Position numbers and translations under genes: made by a program. A stretch of DNA of 64,000 bases from Magnetofaba australis IT-1. Its GTDB lineage: Bacteria > Pseudomonadota > Magnetococcia > Magnetococcales > Magnetococcaceae. How positions within the stretch are numbered: the first letter of the stretch is position 1; the number at the start of each line of letters is the position of its first letter. Below the pieces are notes generated by a model that worked only from the letters and a program-made list of their open reading frames with translations, did no database searches and was not told the origin of the DNA. The DNA lies in assembly GCF_002109495.1 (NCBI RefSeq), contig NZ_LVJN01000020.1:167001-231000 (forward strand), written 5' to 3'. Below are positions 52,662-61,602 of this stretch, in pieces.

Positions 52662-53336
52662 ATGAAAGAGACATCCATCATGCAAACCGTGACTTCTGAG
52701 GCGGCGAAACCCGCGTCCAAACTGCTCTATATCGGCGGCATTCTGGGGCTGCCGCTGGTGGGGATGATCGCCTTTGCGCTGCAGGCGGTGAGCGCCATTG
52801 AGAGCAATCCGCAACCGTTCCTGGATCTGCAGGATCAGATCCAAACCCTCGCCTTTGGCGGATCGCAGATCAATCCGGAGATGCTCGAATCGCTGTTCGA
52901 TCCGCTCATCGAGCAGATGAAGCCCGGTCTGGCGCTGATGGCGTTGAGCTGGCTGGCGGTGATTGGATTGTTCATCAAATTGGTGCAGGCGAGCTGGGCG
53001 GCGCTGCGTGAAGCGGGGGACGCCGAAGCGCCGTCGCCGTGGGGCATGGCGCTGCTGTTGTTGATTCCGGTGTTCAACTTCTACTGGACGTTTCGCGCCG
53101 GATTGGGCTGGGTGCGGCGCTACAACCAACTGCTGGATGCGCGGGGCTGGAGTCGGCCCCGCTTCTCCGAATCATTGATGCAGGGCGCCTGCGTGACCTG
53201 GATTTTGACCATTCTGCCCACCGTCGGCGTGCTGTTCGCGCTGGTCAACTCGGTGCTGGTGTTCATGCTGCTGGGGCGGGTGATCGACGAGATCAACTGG
53301 CTGGCGGAGCAATCTGGCGCGACTCAGGCGGCGTGA
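52662..53336 (+). CDS. Unknown membrane protein with four or five helices
   Basis: About 224 residues (218 if the ATG at 52680 is used; neither start has a clear ribosome binding site). Hydrophobic segments are near residues 21-43, 91-110, 129-147, 173-190 and 193-210. Soluble loops have WAALREAGDAEAPSPWGMA and RYNQLLDARGWSRPRFSES. The family is not recognised. It converges on the SQR-like gene. Confidence 0.65.
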   Translation: MKETSIMQTVTSEAAKPASKLLYIGGILGLPLVGMIAFALQAVSAIESNPQPFLDLQDQIQTLAFGGSQINPEMLESLFDPLIEQMKPGLALMALSWLAVIGLFIKLVQASWAALREAGDAEAPSPWGMALLLLIPVFNFYWTFRAGLGWVRRYNQLLDARGWSRPRFSESLMQGACVTWILTILPTVGVLFALVNSVLVFMLLGRVIDEINWLAEQSGATQAA

Positions 53337-53344
53337 TGGTGTGT

Positions 53345-53380
53345 GGCGCGCGCAGGCGAAGAGGATCCCCTGCGCGCGCC
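53345..53380. terminator. Bidirectional hairpin between convergent genes
   Basis: GGCGCGCGCAGG and CCTGCGCGCGCC form a 12-bp stem between the membrane-protein stop (53336) and the SQR-like gene end (53388). No T tract is present. Confidence 0.5.
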
Positions 53381-53387
53381 GACATGA

Positions 53388-54533
53388 TTAGAAACGATAG
53401 GGTTGCAGGTTGCGCCACTCCAAAAAGCGCTTGAGCCAGTGCAGTGGACGTCCGCCCGGGGCCATCCAGGTGCGCCCGGGGGTGCGCCGCACCAGCGAAC
53501 CGCTCTCCAGGGTGTCGACGATGCAGATCAACTCATTCTTGAATTGAGCGGTAGGCTCGTGGCCCTTGAGTTCGGCCAGCAGATTGACCGCCGCCGCTTC
53601 GGCTTGCAGACCCGCCTGATAACCCTGTTTGGCGCGCCAATCGGGGCCAGGCAGGGAGCCGGCGTCGCCCGCCACGTAGACCCGCTCCACCCCCTCCACG
53701 CGGCATCCCGCGTCGCCGATGATGAAGCCCCCCGCCGACAGCGGCAGGCCGGTGTTCTTGAACCACGCCTGACCGCACGCGCCGGGGGTGAAGAGGATCA
53801 TGTCCGCCTCCACCTCGCCGCCTTCGGTCTTCACGCAATTGGGCGTGAAGCCTTTGATCTTGTGGCCCAGATGCTTTCTGATCCCGCGCTGGTCCATGCC
53901 CGCCAACAGCCCGGTGACCGCCTTTTCGCCCAACCGTTGCCCCGGTTTGGGCATGGGCGAGAAGAAGGTGAGTTCAAAATCCTTCAGCCGCTTCTGGCGG
54001 CGCAGCAGGGTGTGGGTCCCGAACAGGAATTCGAACATGGGGCCGCCGCGCACCGCAGTGGGCTCGTTGGGGTTGCCGGCAAAGCCAAACGCCAGCTTGC
54101 CGCCGCCCATCTTCTCCAGACGGCGAGCGAAGGTTTGGGTGGGATTGAGGCCCGCGCAGGGGTTGAGGGTGTGTTCAATGCCCGGCGCCTTGGCCATGTA
54201 AGCGGCCCCGCTGGCGATGATCAGGCCGTCGTTGCGGATGCGTTGGCCGTCTGTGGTCACCACCACGCGGCCGCCCTCTTCCAGGGTCTGGGCGCTGGCC
54301 TGCACATACTGGATGGAGAGGGACTCGCGCCAGTCGTCCAACGGCAGGTTGATCTCGTCGGCGCTGCGCATGCCCGAGGGGATCCAGATCAAGCTGGGCA
54401 GATGCAGAAAGTTGCGCTTGGGGGCGATCATGGTGATCTCCAAGCGGCAGTTGGCGGATTTTTGACGCAGGGCGGTGATGGCGGCCAGGGCGGCAAAGCC
54501 GCTGCCGATGACGGTGACCTGATAATGGCGCAT
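53388..54533 (-). CDS. SQR-like FAD-dependent oxidoreductase
   Basis: A 381-residue flavoprotein of the sulfide:quinone oxidoreductase/NDH-2 group. The FAD-binding start is VTVIGSGFAALAAITALRQ; LHLPSLIWIPSGMRS resembles the SQR block, and YVAGDAGSLPGPDWRAKQGYQA is the second FAD block. Cys residues occur in NPCAGL, GACGQAW and NELICIVD; three conserved Cys define true SQR, so an alignment is needed. A C-terminal amphipathic segment (LHWLKRFLEW) could sit on the membrane. Role: sulfide oxidation to the quinone pool, or a related dehydrogenase. Confidence 0.8.
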   Translation of the reverse strand: MRHYQVTVIGSGFAALAAITALRQKSANCRLEITMIAPKRNFLHLPSLIWIPSGMRSADEINLPLDDWRESLSIQYVQASAQTLEEGGRVVVTTDGQRIRNDGLIIASGAAYMAKAPGIEHTLNPCAGLNPTQTFARRLEKMGGGKLAFGFAGNPNEPTAVRGGPMFEFLFGTHTLLRRQKRLKDFELTFFSPMPKPGQRLGEKAVTGLLAGMDQRGIRKHLGHKIKGFTPNCVKTEGGEVEADMILFTPGACGQAWFKNTGLPLSAGGFIIGDAGCRVEGVERVYVAGDAGSLPGPDWRAKQGYQAGLQAEAAAVNLLAELKGHEPTAQFKNELICIVDTLESGSLVRRTPGRTWMAPGGRPLHWLKRFLEWRNLQPYRF

Positions 54534-54576
54534 GGGATAACCTCAGTTGGAAAAACAGATAGTGCGCATCACAACA

Positions 54577-54607
54577 GCGCGCGCCAATGAGTGCTCACGG
54601 CGCGCGC
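54577..54607 (-). terminator. Terminator-like hairpin after HD-GYP gene
   Basis: GCGCGCGCC and GGCGCGCGC pair around a 13-base loop, between the HD-GYP stop (54642) and the SQR-like start (54533). No T run follows on the minus strand. Confidence 0.4.
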
Positions 54608-54641
54608 AGAAAAGGGCGACAAGTGCGGATGGCTGTGGGGT

Positions 54642-55913
54642 TTATTGATACATCTCCGGCTTGTCCATGTGTTTTTTGGGATCCACGCCCCACTTGCGCG
54701 GCGGCTCCACTCCCACCACCTTCCAAGCCTCGGCGTCCTTCTTCTGCAGCAGGTCCACGCGGGTGGGCTTGAGCTTCTTCTTGGCTTTGGAGTCGATCAG
54801 CGCTTTGATCACCGGGTGCAGCAGGCTGCCCTGGTTGGACTGCACCACCACCCCCAGGATGCCGTTGTTGAGTCGCACCAGGGTGCCCATGGGGTAGATC
54901 CCCACGCATTGCACGAACTTCTGGAACAGCTCCCCGTTGAAGTGGAATTTGCTCCACTCCATCATACGCTTGAGCGCCTGGTGGGGGTCGTTGCCCTTGT
55001 GGTAGCAGCGGTCCGAGGTGATGGCGTCATAGACGTCGACGATAGCGGCCATCTGTCCGAACTGGCCGATCTCTTCGCCCTTGAGGCCATGAGGATAGCC
55101 GGAACCGTCCCAACGTTCGTGGTGGCGTCCGGCGATGTGCATGCTGATCTCATGGATGCCCGGGGTGTCGCCGAGGATCTTGGCCGACCACACCACATGG
55201 TCCTTCATGATCTGGAACTCGTCGTCGGTGAGTTTGCCCGGCTTGTTGAGCACCTCTTGCGGGGTCTTCATCTTGCCGATGTCGTGCAGCATGGAGCCCA
55301 CGCCCACATGCACGATCTCCTCGGGAGAGAGCTCCATGGATTGCGCAAAGGCGACCAGGAACACGCCCACGTTGACCGAGTGCATGAAGGTGTATTCATC
55401 TTTGGATTTGATCAGCGACAGGGAGAGCATGGCGTCCTTGTTGGTGAACATGGACTCCACCATCTCCTTCATCATCTCCTTGACCGGTCCCACCGTGATG
55501 GTTTTGCCCAGGCGCACGTCGTCGAGGAGATTGCCCACTAGTTTTCGCGCTTTGGTCTTGACCTCGGCGGCGTGCTCCATCTCCTCTTCCATGGGGCGCT
55601 CTTGCACGTCGGGCTGGAACGGTTGGACGAAATCGTCATCGTCGTCGCCCAACTCCATCATCTGTTGCGCCAACTCCGCCTCGATCTCCTCGCGGGAGAG
55701 CCCGCCCTCCACATCGGCGCCGCGGTCGGTGTCGATATAGAGTTCGCGAATTTCGCCGTGGGCCAGCACGGCGCGCACGTCGGCATCGCTGGCCATCATT
55801 TTGGGACCGTCCAGACCATCGGGGGCCACGCCGCGGCTCTCGTCCCATTGATTATTGAAATCGTGGACGAACATGCCCGGCTCAAGGCTCTCAACCGGAA
55901 TTTTTTTGATCAT
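54642..55913 (-). CDS. HD-GYP cyclic-di-GMP phosphodiesterase
   Basis: A 423-residue protein with an N-terminal DUF3391-like domain (KKIPVESLEPGMFVHDFNNQW) followed by an acidic linker (ELGDDDDDF) and an HD-GYP domain from about residue 140. Catalytic signatures are SVNVGVF, SMLHDIGKMKTP and GRHHERWDGSGYPHGLKG, then DVYDAITSDRCYHKG. It would hydrolyse cyclic di-GMP. No receiver or membrane domain is present. Confidence 0.93.
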   Translation of the reverse strand: MIKKIPVESLEPGMFVHDFNNQWDESRGVAPDGLDGPKMMASDADVRAVLAHGEIRELYIDTDRGADVEGGLSREEIEAELAQQMMELGDDDDDFVQPFQPDVQERPMEEEMEHAAEVKTKARKLVGNLLDDVRLGKTITVGPVKEMMKEMVESMFTNKDAMLSLSLIKSKDEYTFMHSVNVGVFLVAFAQSMELSPEEIVHVGVGSMLHDIGKMKTPQEVLNKPGKLTDDEFQIMKDHVVWSAKILGDTPGIHEISMHIAGRHHERWDGSGYPHGLKGEEIGQFGQMAAIVDVYDAITSDRCYHKGNDPHQALKRMMEWSKFHFNGELFQKFVQCVGIYPMGTLVRLNNGILGVVVQSNQGSLLHPVIKALIDSKAKKKLKPTRVDLLQKKDAEAWKVVGVEPPRKWGVDPKKHMDKPEMYQ

Positions 55914-56406
55914 GACGCGCAGCCTTCAGCGTTGAGCGAATAATAGAAGTGGCCATCGGCAATGATGGATGCCGCTTTGTCGGAGAAAATCGCCTCCAAA
56001 AGCGACTGTAACACAGGGACAGCATAATGTGGCGCGAGGTTCCCGATAGGGACGCCCACAGCCTTTCCATTTTGGCGAGGCGTCGTCTCCTCGTCAACCA
56101 TCCTATCGGGTTTTGCCCCAGATGGTCGGGATCGTGCGCAAAGCTTGCCGTACAGGTGGGAAAAACTGTGGGCAAGATCGGAAAATTTGTCCGAATAGAT
56201 TCGGTAAGATTGCGCCATCTTACTGTTTTTTCACAACATGCAACTTATGCATGCATTTTGCATCAAAAAATGGGCGCGCAGGCTGGCCAGGTGGGATTTG
56301 CCCCTTGCCCAGCGCGCGCGCGCGTCCTATATATTCATCCCAAACGGCGTCGCCACAGGGCGCCGAAAGCAAGACCGGTTCAATCCGGCCAGAGGGAGCA
56401 CACACC
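55914..56406. other. Intergenic region between HD-GYP and zinc-ribbon genes
   Basis: No well-supported gene. A 102-codon minus-strand frame ends in ATGA overlap with the HD-GYP start but has weak codon bias and no homology. No palindromic repeat family is present. Confidence 0.4.
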
Positions 56407-56754
56407 ATGAGCGAAGAGAAGAAACTGGGTTCGGCCAATCTGCGCTGCCCCATTTGCGGGGGTCGCCCCGCGCACATCTACGTTTGCAGCCACTGCGGCG
56501 AAGTGCGCTGCGGACAGACCAACTGCACCGGCAGCGAAGGCGGCGACGCCGGTTGGGCCAGCTCCGGCACCCAGTGTCGTCACTGCGGCGACGGGCGCTA
56601 TCGCATCCTCAATTTCCACAGCCAGGAGTTCGCCGACTTTCAGCGCGAATACGCCCTGCGCATGCGTCAGGATGAGTCCTCCTGGCTCAAGCGTCTGCGC
56701 GGCGAGGCGCTGGGATTGGGCAAAAAAGGCGGCTCCACCTCCTTCAGCCTCTAA
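56407..56754 (+). CDS. Small zinc-ribbon protein
   Basis: A 115-residue protein with Cys pairs CPICGG, CSHCGE, CGQTNC and CRHCGDG, arranged as two zinc ribbons in the first 65 residues. A helical, charged C-terminus follows (FADFQREYALRMRQDESSWL). ATG 56407 is preceded by AGAGGGAGCACACACC. Zinc binding is clear; partner and role are unknown. Confidence 0.75.
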   Translation: MSEEKKLGSANLRCPICGGRPAHIYVCSHCGEVRCGQTNCTGSEGGDAGWASSGTQCRHCGDGRYRILNFHSQEFADFQREYALRMRQDESSWLKRLRGEALGLGKKGGSTSFSL

Positions 56755-56892
56755 GAATCTCTAGCAACATGAAGGCGTCGCGACGGCCCAGCGGTGCGTG
56801 GGTCGCGCCAGCAGCGCGTTATTTTTAGAGGCTCTAAATCGCCATCAGATCGACCCGTACGCCCTGCGCCGGGTTGGATCTGAGCGCGCGCT

Positions 56893-57420
56893 TTACTGAT
56901 TCTCCATTGCGGTCGCTTCCATTTCCGCCTTGACTGACTCCTTGAACTCGGTGCGTTCGCCCGGCTGCAGATAGGGGCGGCGGATGTTGTCTTTATAGAA
57001 GTGGTTCTCCACCGGTTTGCCCTCTTTGTTGAAGGCGGTCTGGCCGCCATGACGGCGTCCGTTGACGTAGGTGGTCTCCTCGCGAACCTTGCTGCGCGCG
57101 TCAAACACCCGCACTTGGCCGTTTATCTTGCCAAATGCGTATTTGACCTCTTTGCGGCCGCCGTTGTGGAAGTAGGTCACCCAGGTGCCGTCGGGTTTGC
57201 CATTGGCGAAGAACGCTTCCTTGTAGATCTTCTTGTCGTCATCCTCGTCGCGGGTGGGGAAGTAGGCCACCGCCGGACCGGAGTAGGGGGAGGATTCGCC
57301 CTTCTTGTAGTAGAGCCCGCCGCGGATCTCCAATTCGTGCATCTCGGTGGGGCCGCAGCCCGCCAGCAGCAGTGCGGCGATGAGTCCCAGCAGGCGGGCG
57401 CGGGTCAGTGGCGTCTTCAT
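56893..57420 (-). CDS. YwqK-like lipoprotein with MORN-variant repeats
   Basis: A 175-residue lipoprotein with lipobox LLAGC (Cys near 22) and repeats of the YwqK/MORN-variant type: EAFFANGKPDGTWVTYFHNG, FGKINGQVRVFDARS, TTYVNGRRHGGQTAFNKEGK. The name antitoxin in databases for this family is not supported by lipoprotein export. AAGGAGGAG precedes ATG 57420. It lies four bases after the rubredoxin gene on the same strand, so they are an operon. Confidence 0.78.
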   Translation of the reverse strand: MKTPLTRARLLGLIAALLLAGCGPTEMHELEIRGGLYYKKGESSPYSGPAVAYFPTRDEDDDKKIYKEAFFANGKPDGTWVTYFHNGGRKEVKYAFGKINGQVRVFDARSKVREETTYVNGRRHGGQTAFNKEGKPVENHFYKDNIRRPYLQPGERTEFKESVKAEMEATAMENQ

Positions 57421-57424
57421 GGCG

Positions 57425-57715
57425 TCACTCCTCCTTTTCGTCGTCTCTGAGCGCCAGCAGCGCATTGGTCTCGCCCTCGTCGGCCTCTTGCAAATCCACC
57501 GGCTCATCCTCGGAATCATCCCACTGCAGCTCCGGCAGTTCGTTGGGGCAGGCGGCGCCCTCTTTGAGAAAATGCTCTTTGGACATGCCGCACAGCGGGC
57601 AGCGCCAATCGTCCGGCAGCGCGTCGAACGCAGTGCCTGGCGGCGCGCCGACGGAGGATGACCCTTGCTCCGAATCGTAGGTGTAGTCGCAGCTTAAACA
57701 GTACCATACGGTCAT
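57425..57715 (-). CDS. Rubredoxin with acidic C-terminal extension
   Basis: A 96-residue protein. The rubredoxin fold is complete in residues 1-50 with iron ligands in YCLSCDYTYD and WRCPLCGMSK and a GTAFDALPDDW core. A 45-residue Asp/Glu-rich tail follows, which is unusual for this family. It passes single electrons, often to oxygen- or peroxide-reducing enzymes. ATG 57715 is chosen; the upstream frame is non-coding. Confidence 0.88.
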   Translation of the reverse strand: MTVWYCLSCDYTYDSEQGSSSVGAPPGTAFDALPDDWRCPLCGMSKEHFLKEGAACPNELPELQWDDSEDEPVDLQEADEGETNALLALRDDEKEE

Positions 57716-58306
57716 GGGAAGCCCTTCCCGAGCGACCCCAGCGCGCACTGCGGCTGGCGTCGATTGGCCGATGGCGCATCGCGGCGCGCCGTCGACCTCT
57801 CCTGGTCTATGCGTGACGCCACTGGCGCAGCGGCGGGCGTTTCGCGGACAGCCCTCAGCGCGCGCAAAGTGACGCATCATGCCTCCATGCATCGGTTCTG
57901 ATGCGATCATTCTTCAATACTTTGGACAGCAGCGCCCCCATTTTTTCCCAAATCTGCGGCCTTTTTCCGCTGTGCGGCCAGGATGGGGCGCGCTTGCGCC
58001 GGGGCCGTGGCGCGCCATTTCGCCGCTGTGGAAAGGATGGCGGAAGTTTGACGCAAGGGGCAGGCACACAGATTCCAATGATTGGAAAACCTTTTGATTA
58101 ACAATGTATAACCCTCATATACCGGGAATGATCATTTGAGTGGCGCCACGATTGCTTTGTCAGGGCTGACGGCGGTGTTGTTAATCCGTTCCGTTCCCCG
58201 ACAGGCCGTGCGCACAAGCGACCAATCCAGAGAGTCGAGCGCACTGGCTGGCCGCCTCGCCGCAGCATTGGGCGAGGGCAACAAGATGAAGCAGGGAGTA
58301 CGCACG
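57716..58306. other. Intergenic region, no gene recognised
   Basis: Nothing recognised on either strand. The frame of the next gene is open back to a TTG at 58136, but without a good ribosome binding site there. No repeat family member is seen. Confidence 0.4.
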
Positions 58307-58747
58307 ATGGACGCAATCAATGCGCGCAATCCGTTGGCGGGCGGGATTTTCGAGCCCATGGCGCCGGTCGATGAGGATCTGCAACAGACCGTGGATGAGA
58401 TCCGCGATGATTCGCTGTTTGAGGTTGGCACGGTACACGCATGGAGCTTTCCGCCGCAACAAGCCGAAGCGGCGGCGCATCAGGCTTGGGAGCGCATGGC
58501 CTCGGTGTTCACCGATACCGAAATGAAGATGCTCGAAGGTCTGTTCTACGCCTCGGCCATCAACGGGACCGAACGTGACGCCAGCGTTGACTTCAGCAAT
58601 CCGGAGTTCGCCTATCGGGCCCATGTGACCCGCATGCGACGCGAGTTGGAAAACACGCGTAGCCAGATCAAGCCCGGCGACTACATTCAAAGACATATGC
58701 TGCTCGAAGCTTTCGAAGCGGCTCTGGGCGAAGCGGGCGCCAACTGA
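58307..58747 (+). CDS. Unknown protein, first of three small genes
   Basis: About 146 residues, with AGGGAG eight bases before ATG 58307; ATG 58286 is an alternative. Helical, with blocks ARNPLAGGIFEPMAPVDED, WERMASVFTDTEMKMLEGLF and RMRRELENTRSQIKPGDYI. No homology is recognised and there is no signal peptide. It is followed by two more small genes on the same strand, each with its own ribosome binding site. Confidence 0.6.
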   Translation: MDAINARNPLAGGIFEPMAPVDEDLQQTVDEIRDDSLFEVGTVHAWSFPPQQAEAAAHQAWERMASVFTDTEMKMLEGLFYASAINGTERDASVDFSNPEFAYRAHVTRMRRELENTRSQIKPGDYIQRHMLLEAFEAALGEAGAN

Positions 58748-58805
58748 CGTTGAGTCAGTCACGCCGCAAACGCCATAAAACCTGATGCCTCACTGGAGGT
58801 TGCAC

Positions 58806-59498
58806 ATGTTGACCATCGCCCACGGGGCGCACAAAAGCCCCCGGCCCACAGAGGCCGCCACCGTCAAGAACGGCGCCGCTTCCCAGGTCGGTTTCGACCA
58901 GGCGTTGGCGCGCGCCGCCGGTGACGCGTCTGCGCCCAATACCGCCTATCCCAGCCTCAATGCGGCCTCCGCAATGATGGCCGCCAATGGCATGGGGCGT
59001 TCGGTCGCCTACCACCCCAATCTGGGCGCCGCTGGCGAGCGTCCGCTGGGGTTTGCGCCGGAACACCTGAAACAGGCGCTCAATCGCGAGGAGATGGCGA
59101 TGTTGCAGGAACTGACCGCGTCGTGGGACGCGGAAGTGGGCTCCGAGGGGGCTTCCGGGTCCGTGTCCGGGCCGTCCGCTGTGGACGACGCCTCGACCCG
59201 GGAGCCATTTTTTTCCCAAGCCCCGGAAGGCGTGAAATCGCTGTTGGATGAGATGGCCAGCCGCATGGATGCGGCGGATATTCAAGCCATGCAGAGCATG
59301 CTGGGCGGCGCGCTGCCCGAGGCGGCCCCGCGTGGACTGGATCTAACCGCCATCTCGCGTCAATTGACGCAGGCTTTGGAGAGCGGCCGCGAACAGACCG
59401 CGCCCGCCGACTATCGCGCCTGGCGTTTGCGCTTGCACGATTTCCAAGCCGCCGCGCTGCGTTTGCAGCAGCTCTCCGGCGATGGCCGCAACGCCTGA
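58806..59498 (+). CDS. Unknown protein, second of three small genes
   Basis: A 230-residue protein with TGGAGGT before ATG 58806. The N-terminal 70 residues are low complexity (Ala/Gly/Asn). The C-terminal part is helical (EGVKSLLDEMASRMDAADIQ, RAWRLRLHDFQAAALRLQQL). Composition recalls flagellar or secretion-associated proteins, but nothing definite is seen. Confidence 0.55.
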   Translation: MLTIAHGAHKSPRPTEAATVKNGAASQVGFDQALARAAGDASAPNTAYPSLNAASAMMAANGMGRSVAYHPNLGAAGERPLGFAPEHLKQALNREEMAMLQELTASWDAEVGSEGASGSVSGPSAVDDASTREPFFSQAPEGVKSLLDEMASRMDAADIQAMQSMLGGALPEAAPRGLDLTAISRQLTQALESGREQTAPADYRAWRLRLHDFQAAALRLQQLSGDGRNA

Positions 59499-59540
59499 TC
59501 GCGCACACTTAATTTGATGACGCACACGACGAGGTGAAGC

Positions 59541-59807
59541 ATGTCCGTTATTCCGCAAACCGCACCGCGCAGTAGCGCCGCGCAAAGCGCTTCCGTCCAG
59601 GCTCAAGCCATGACCATGGGCGCCCGTGACAGTGAACAGGCCCACGCTGCGGCGGGCGACACCGTCTCCATCAGCAGTGGCGAACCGGTGAATCGCGCCA
59701 TCAATGATCTGGTGGATGAGGTGCTTAATGAACTGCTCAATAACAGCGGTCAAGCCCTGCAGACTCAAGCGGGCAATTTGACCGATGAGAGCGCCCAACT
59801 GCTGTGA
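59541..59807 (+). CDS. Unknown small protein, third of three small genes
   Basis: An 88-residue protein with GAGGTGA before ATG 59541. The DTVSISSGEPVNRAINDL segment is reminiscent of export-apparatus or flagellar proteins, and the C-terminus is one amphipathic helix. Not recognised. A terminator follows, closing the three-gene group. Confidence 0.55.
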   Translation: MSVIPQTAPRSSAAQSASVQAQAMTMGARDSEQAHAAAGDTVSISSGEPVNRAINDLVDEVLNELLNNSGQALQTQAGNLTDESAQLL

Positions 59808-59849
59808 GCCTGATGGGTCTCTGATCCATTCGCGCACAGGGATAAAAAA

Positions 59850-59883
59850 GCCCCCATCTCGCAAGAAATGGGGGCTCTTTGAC
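59850..59883 (+). terminator. Rho-independent terminator after the three small genes
   Basis: AGCCCCCAT and ATGGGGGCT pair around CTCGCAAGAA-type loop sequence, followed by CTTTGA. Confidence 0.7.
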
Positions 59884-60059
59884 GTAATGACTACACAAGC
59901 AGCGGGTGGCGTGTTGGGTTTGTCAAAACTCTGGCAAATACCCGTGGCGCGCAACCGGTGGCGAAGAGTTTTTCGGCGCCAGTTTTATGGCGGGAGAGAA
60001 CTCGTCAATTTTCCGACAATAGAGTCAGCGCGCGCTCTGCTGATATATAGTGAGTCAAA

Positions 60060-60362
60060 CCCAAAACTGCACAGAACGTCCAATGTTTGCGTGACGTAGG
60101 TACAGCTTGCGCTAACTATTGGCCGTCGGCTGGCCGACGGCGGGGTCTGGGGCCTGCGGCCCCAGCGCCAATGGTGTGCAATCCAGGGCGGCGCCCACGA
60201 TTTGGCAGGAACGCCAAATCGGACTCGCGCAGCGAGCCCGAGGGTGGGGGCCGGCGGGGGTGGATGGCCCGAATCACGGTGTGGCTGTTGATCTTGGGAG
60301 CTCGAGGGCGGAGCCCTCGATATCTTCCAGCGCCCAAATGTTCAGTTTTGAATGCTAGCGAC
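60060..60362 (+). repeat. Repeat with conserved ends (family A), longest copy
   Basis: Left end AAAACTGCACAGAACGTCCA, then ATGTTTGCGTGACGTAGG and CTTGCGCTAACTATTGGCCG. Hairpins GCCGTCGGCTGGCCGACGGC, TGGGGCCTGCGGCCCCA, GATTTGGCAGGAACGCCAAA and GAGGGCGGAGCCCTC lead to GATATCTTCCAGCGCCCAAA and the right end TTTTGAATGCTAGCGACTAT. It lies next to the end of the FGE gene. Confidence 0.88.
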
Positions 60363-61602
60363 TATATTTGGACTGCCCGGTAAACGGTTCCGCCATGCGC
60401 ACCAAGCGGAAACCGAGCAGATTGAAGCGGCGATCCGGTGGGAAATAGTAACGCACGCCCGCGCGCAAATAGCGTTCGTTGCTCAGATAGCCGCCGCCGC
60501 GAAACACCTTTTCGCGCCCTGTGCCGGGACCGGTGGGGTTGCGTCGCGCCGAGACCCGATAGGCGTCCTTGGCGTACCAGTCGTTGACCCACTCCCAGGC
60601 GTTGCCGGTCATGTCGAACAGGCCAAAGGCGTTGGCCGCACGGGTGGCCACCGGGTGGCTCTCGCGTCCGCTGTTGCCGCTGTGCCACGCCAGGGAGTCG
60701 AGATCCTCGCCGCCGCAGAAGGTCTGCTTGCGTCCCCCCTCGCGGCAGGCGTACTCCCATTCGGCCTCGGTGGGTAGGCGGAAATGCCCGGCGCCGGAGT
60801 TGTTCAGACGGTCAATGAAGGTCTGCACATCGTGCCAGGAGACCTGAGTGACCGGGTGGTCGCCCTGCTCGTCATTCTCCCTCTGTTGGCGATTCTGAAT
60901 CACCGAATCGCTGGCGCGGGCCTTGCCCATCACGCGGGTCCACTGTTTGCGCGTCACCTCATGGCGCGCCATCCAGAAGTCGTCCACACACACTTCGTGC
61001 ACCGGCAACTCATTGGCTTGGCCATTGATGTCGCCCATGGGGTAGCAGCCGCCGGGGATCTTCACATAGCCCATGGCGATGAGCGGGTCGTGCCACAGAT
61101 TGCGCTGCTGCGGCTGCGCTGTATCCTGGCCGGAGCGCCACACGCCAGAGATATCCGGCGCATCGGCGACCATTTTGGACTGCCTTTTGGCGGCGTCGCG
61201 CTCATGGGGGCGGGTGGCGATGGGCGCCGCTGACACCTGCACCGAACCGGCGCGCTGCATCAGCTCCTCCAGCGACGCCGCCGGGCGCTGCGCCAGCGCC
61301 TCATCCCCAGCGGTCATGGAGGCGACGAACTCCGCCTCCTGTTCGGATTGCGGGCGTTTGGCGGAGGCATCGGCGTCGGATTGCGCCGGCAGGCCCGATG
61401 CGGGGGCGCTGGCTGGTTGCGCTTGCGGCGCGGCGTCACGCTTGGCCTGCATCCCCAGCGACTGCGCCGGTTGCGGCTGGCGGGTGACGTCATGGGCCGA
61501 TTGGCTGGGCATCTCTGTTTGCGCCGGGATGGGCAGGGCGGAGGCGTTGGGGTCGTGGGGCAGTTGCTCCACCGTTTCACCTTCGGTGCGCAGAGCGATC
61601 AC
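60355..61602 (-). CDS. FGE/SUMF1-domain protein
   Basis: About 415 residues from GTG 61602. A 165-residue Ala/Gln/Pro-rich linker precedes a formylglycine-generating-enzyme-like domain: YVKIPGGCYPMGDINGQANE, FWMARHEVTRKQW, VTQVSWHDVQTFI, FRLPTEAEWEYACREG, NAFGLFDMTGNAWEWVNDWY, RGGGYLSN and LLGFRLVR. Such domains in bacteria are often ligand-binding rather than catalytic. The GTG overlaps the TGA of the MORN gene and has no ribosome binding site, so the two may be one protein after a frameshift, or coupled. Confidence 0.78.
   Translation of the reverse strand: MIALRTEGETVEQLPHDPNASALPIPAQTEMPSQSAHDVTRQPQPAQSLGMQAKRDAAPQAQPASAPASGLPAQSDADASAKRPQSEQEAEFVASMTAGDEALAQRPAASLEELMQRAGSVQVSAAPIATRPHERDAAKRQSKMVADAPDISGVWRSGQDTAQPQQRNLWHDPLIAMGYVKIPGGCYPMGDINGQANELPVHEVCVDDFWMARHEVTRKQWTRVMGKARASDSVIQNRQQRENDEQGDHPVTQVSWHDVQTFIDRLNNSGAGHFRLPTEAEWEYACREGGRKQTFCGGEDLDSLAWHSGNSGRESHPVATRAANAFGLFDMTGNAWEWVNDWYAKDAYRVSARRNPTGPGTGREKVFRGGGYLSNERYLRAGVRYYFPPDRRFNLLGFRLVRMAEPFTGQSKYSR

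Noticed and set aside
55910-56218. 102-codon minus-strand frame ending in ATGA overlap with the HD-GYP start
   Set aside because: The overlap is suggestive of coupling, but third-position GC is lower than in neighbouring genes, there is no clear ribosome binding site and no family resemblance.
56893-57420. YwqK-like gene as a true antitoxin
   Set aside because: It encodes an exported lipoprotein with MORN-variant repeats and has no toxin gene beside it; the database name of the family is not evidence of that role.
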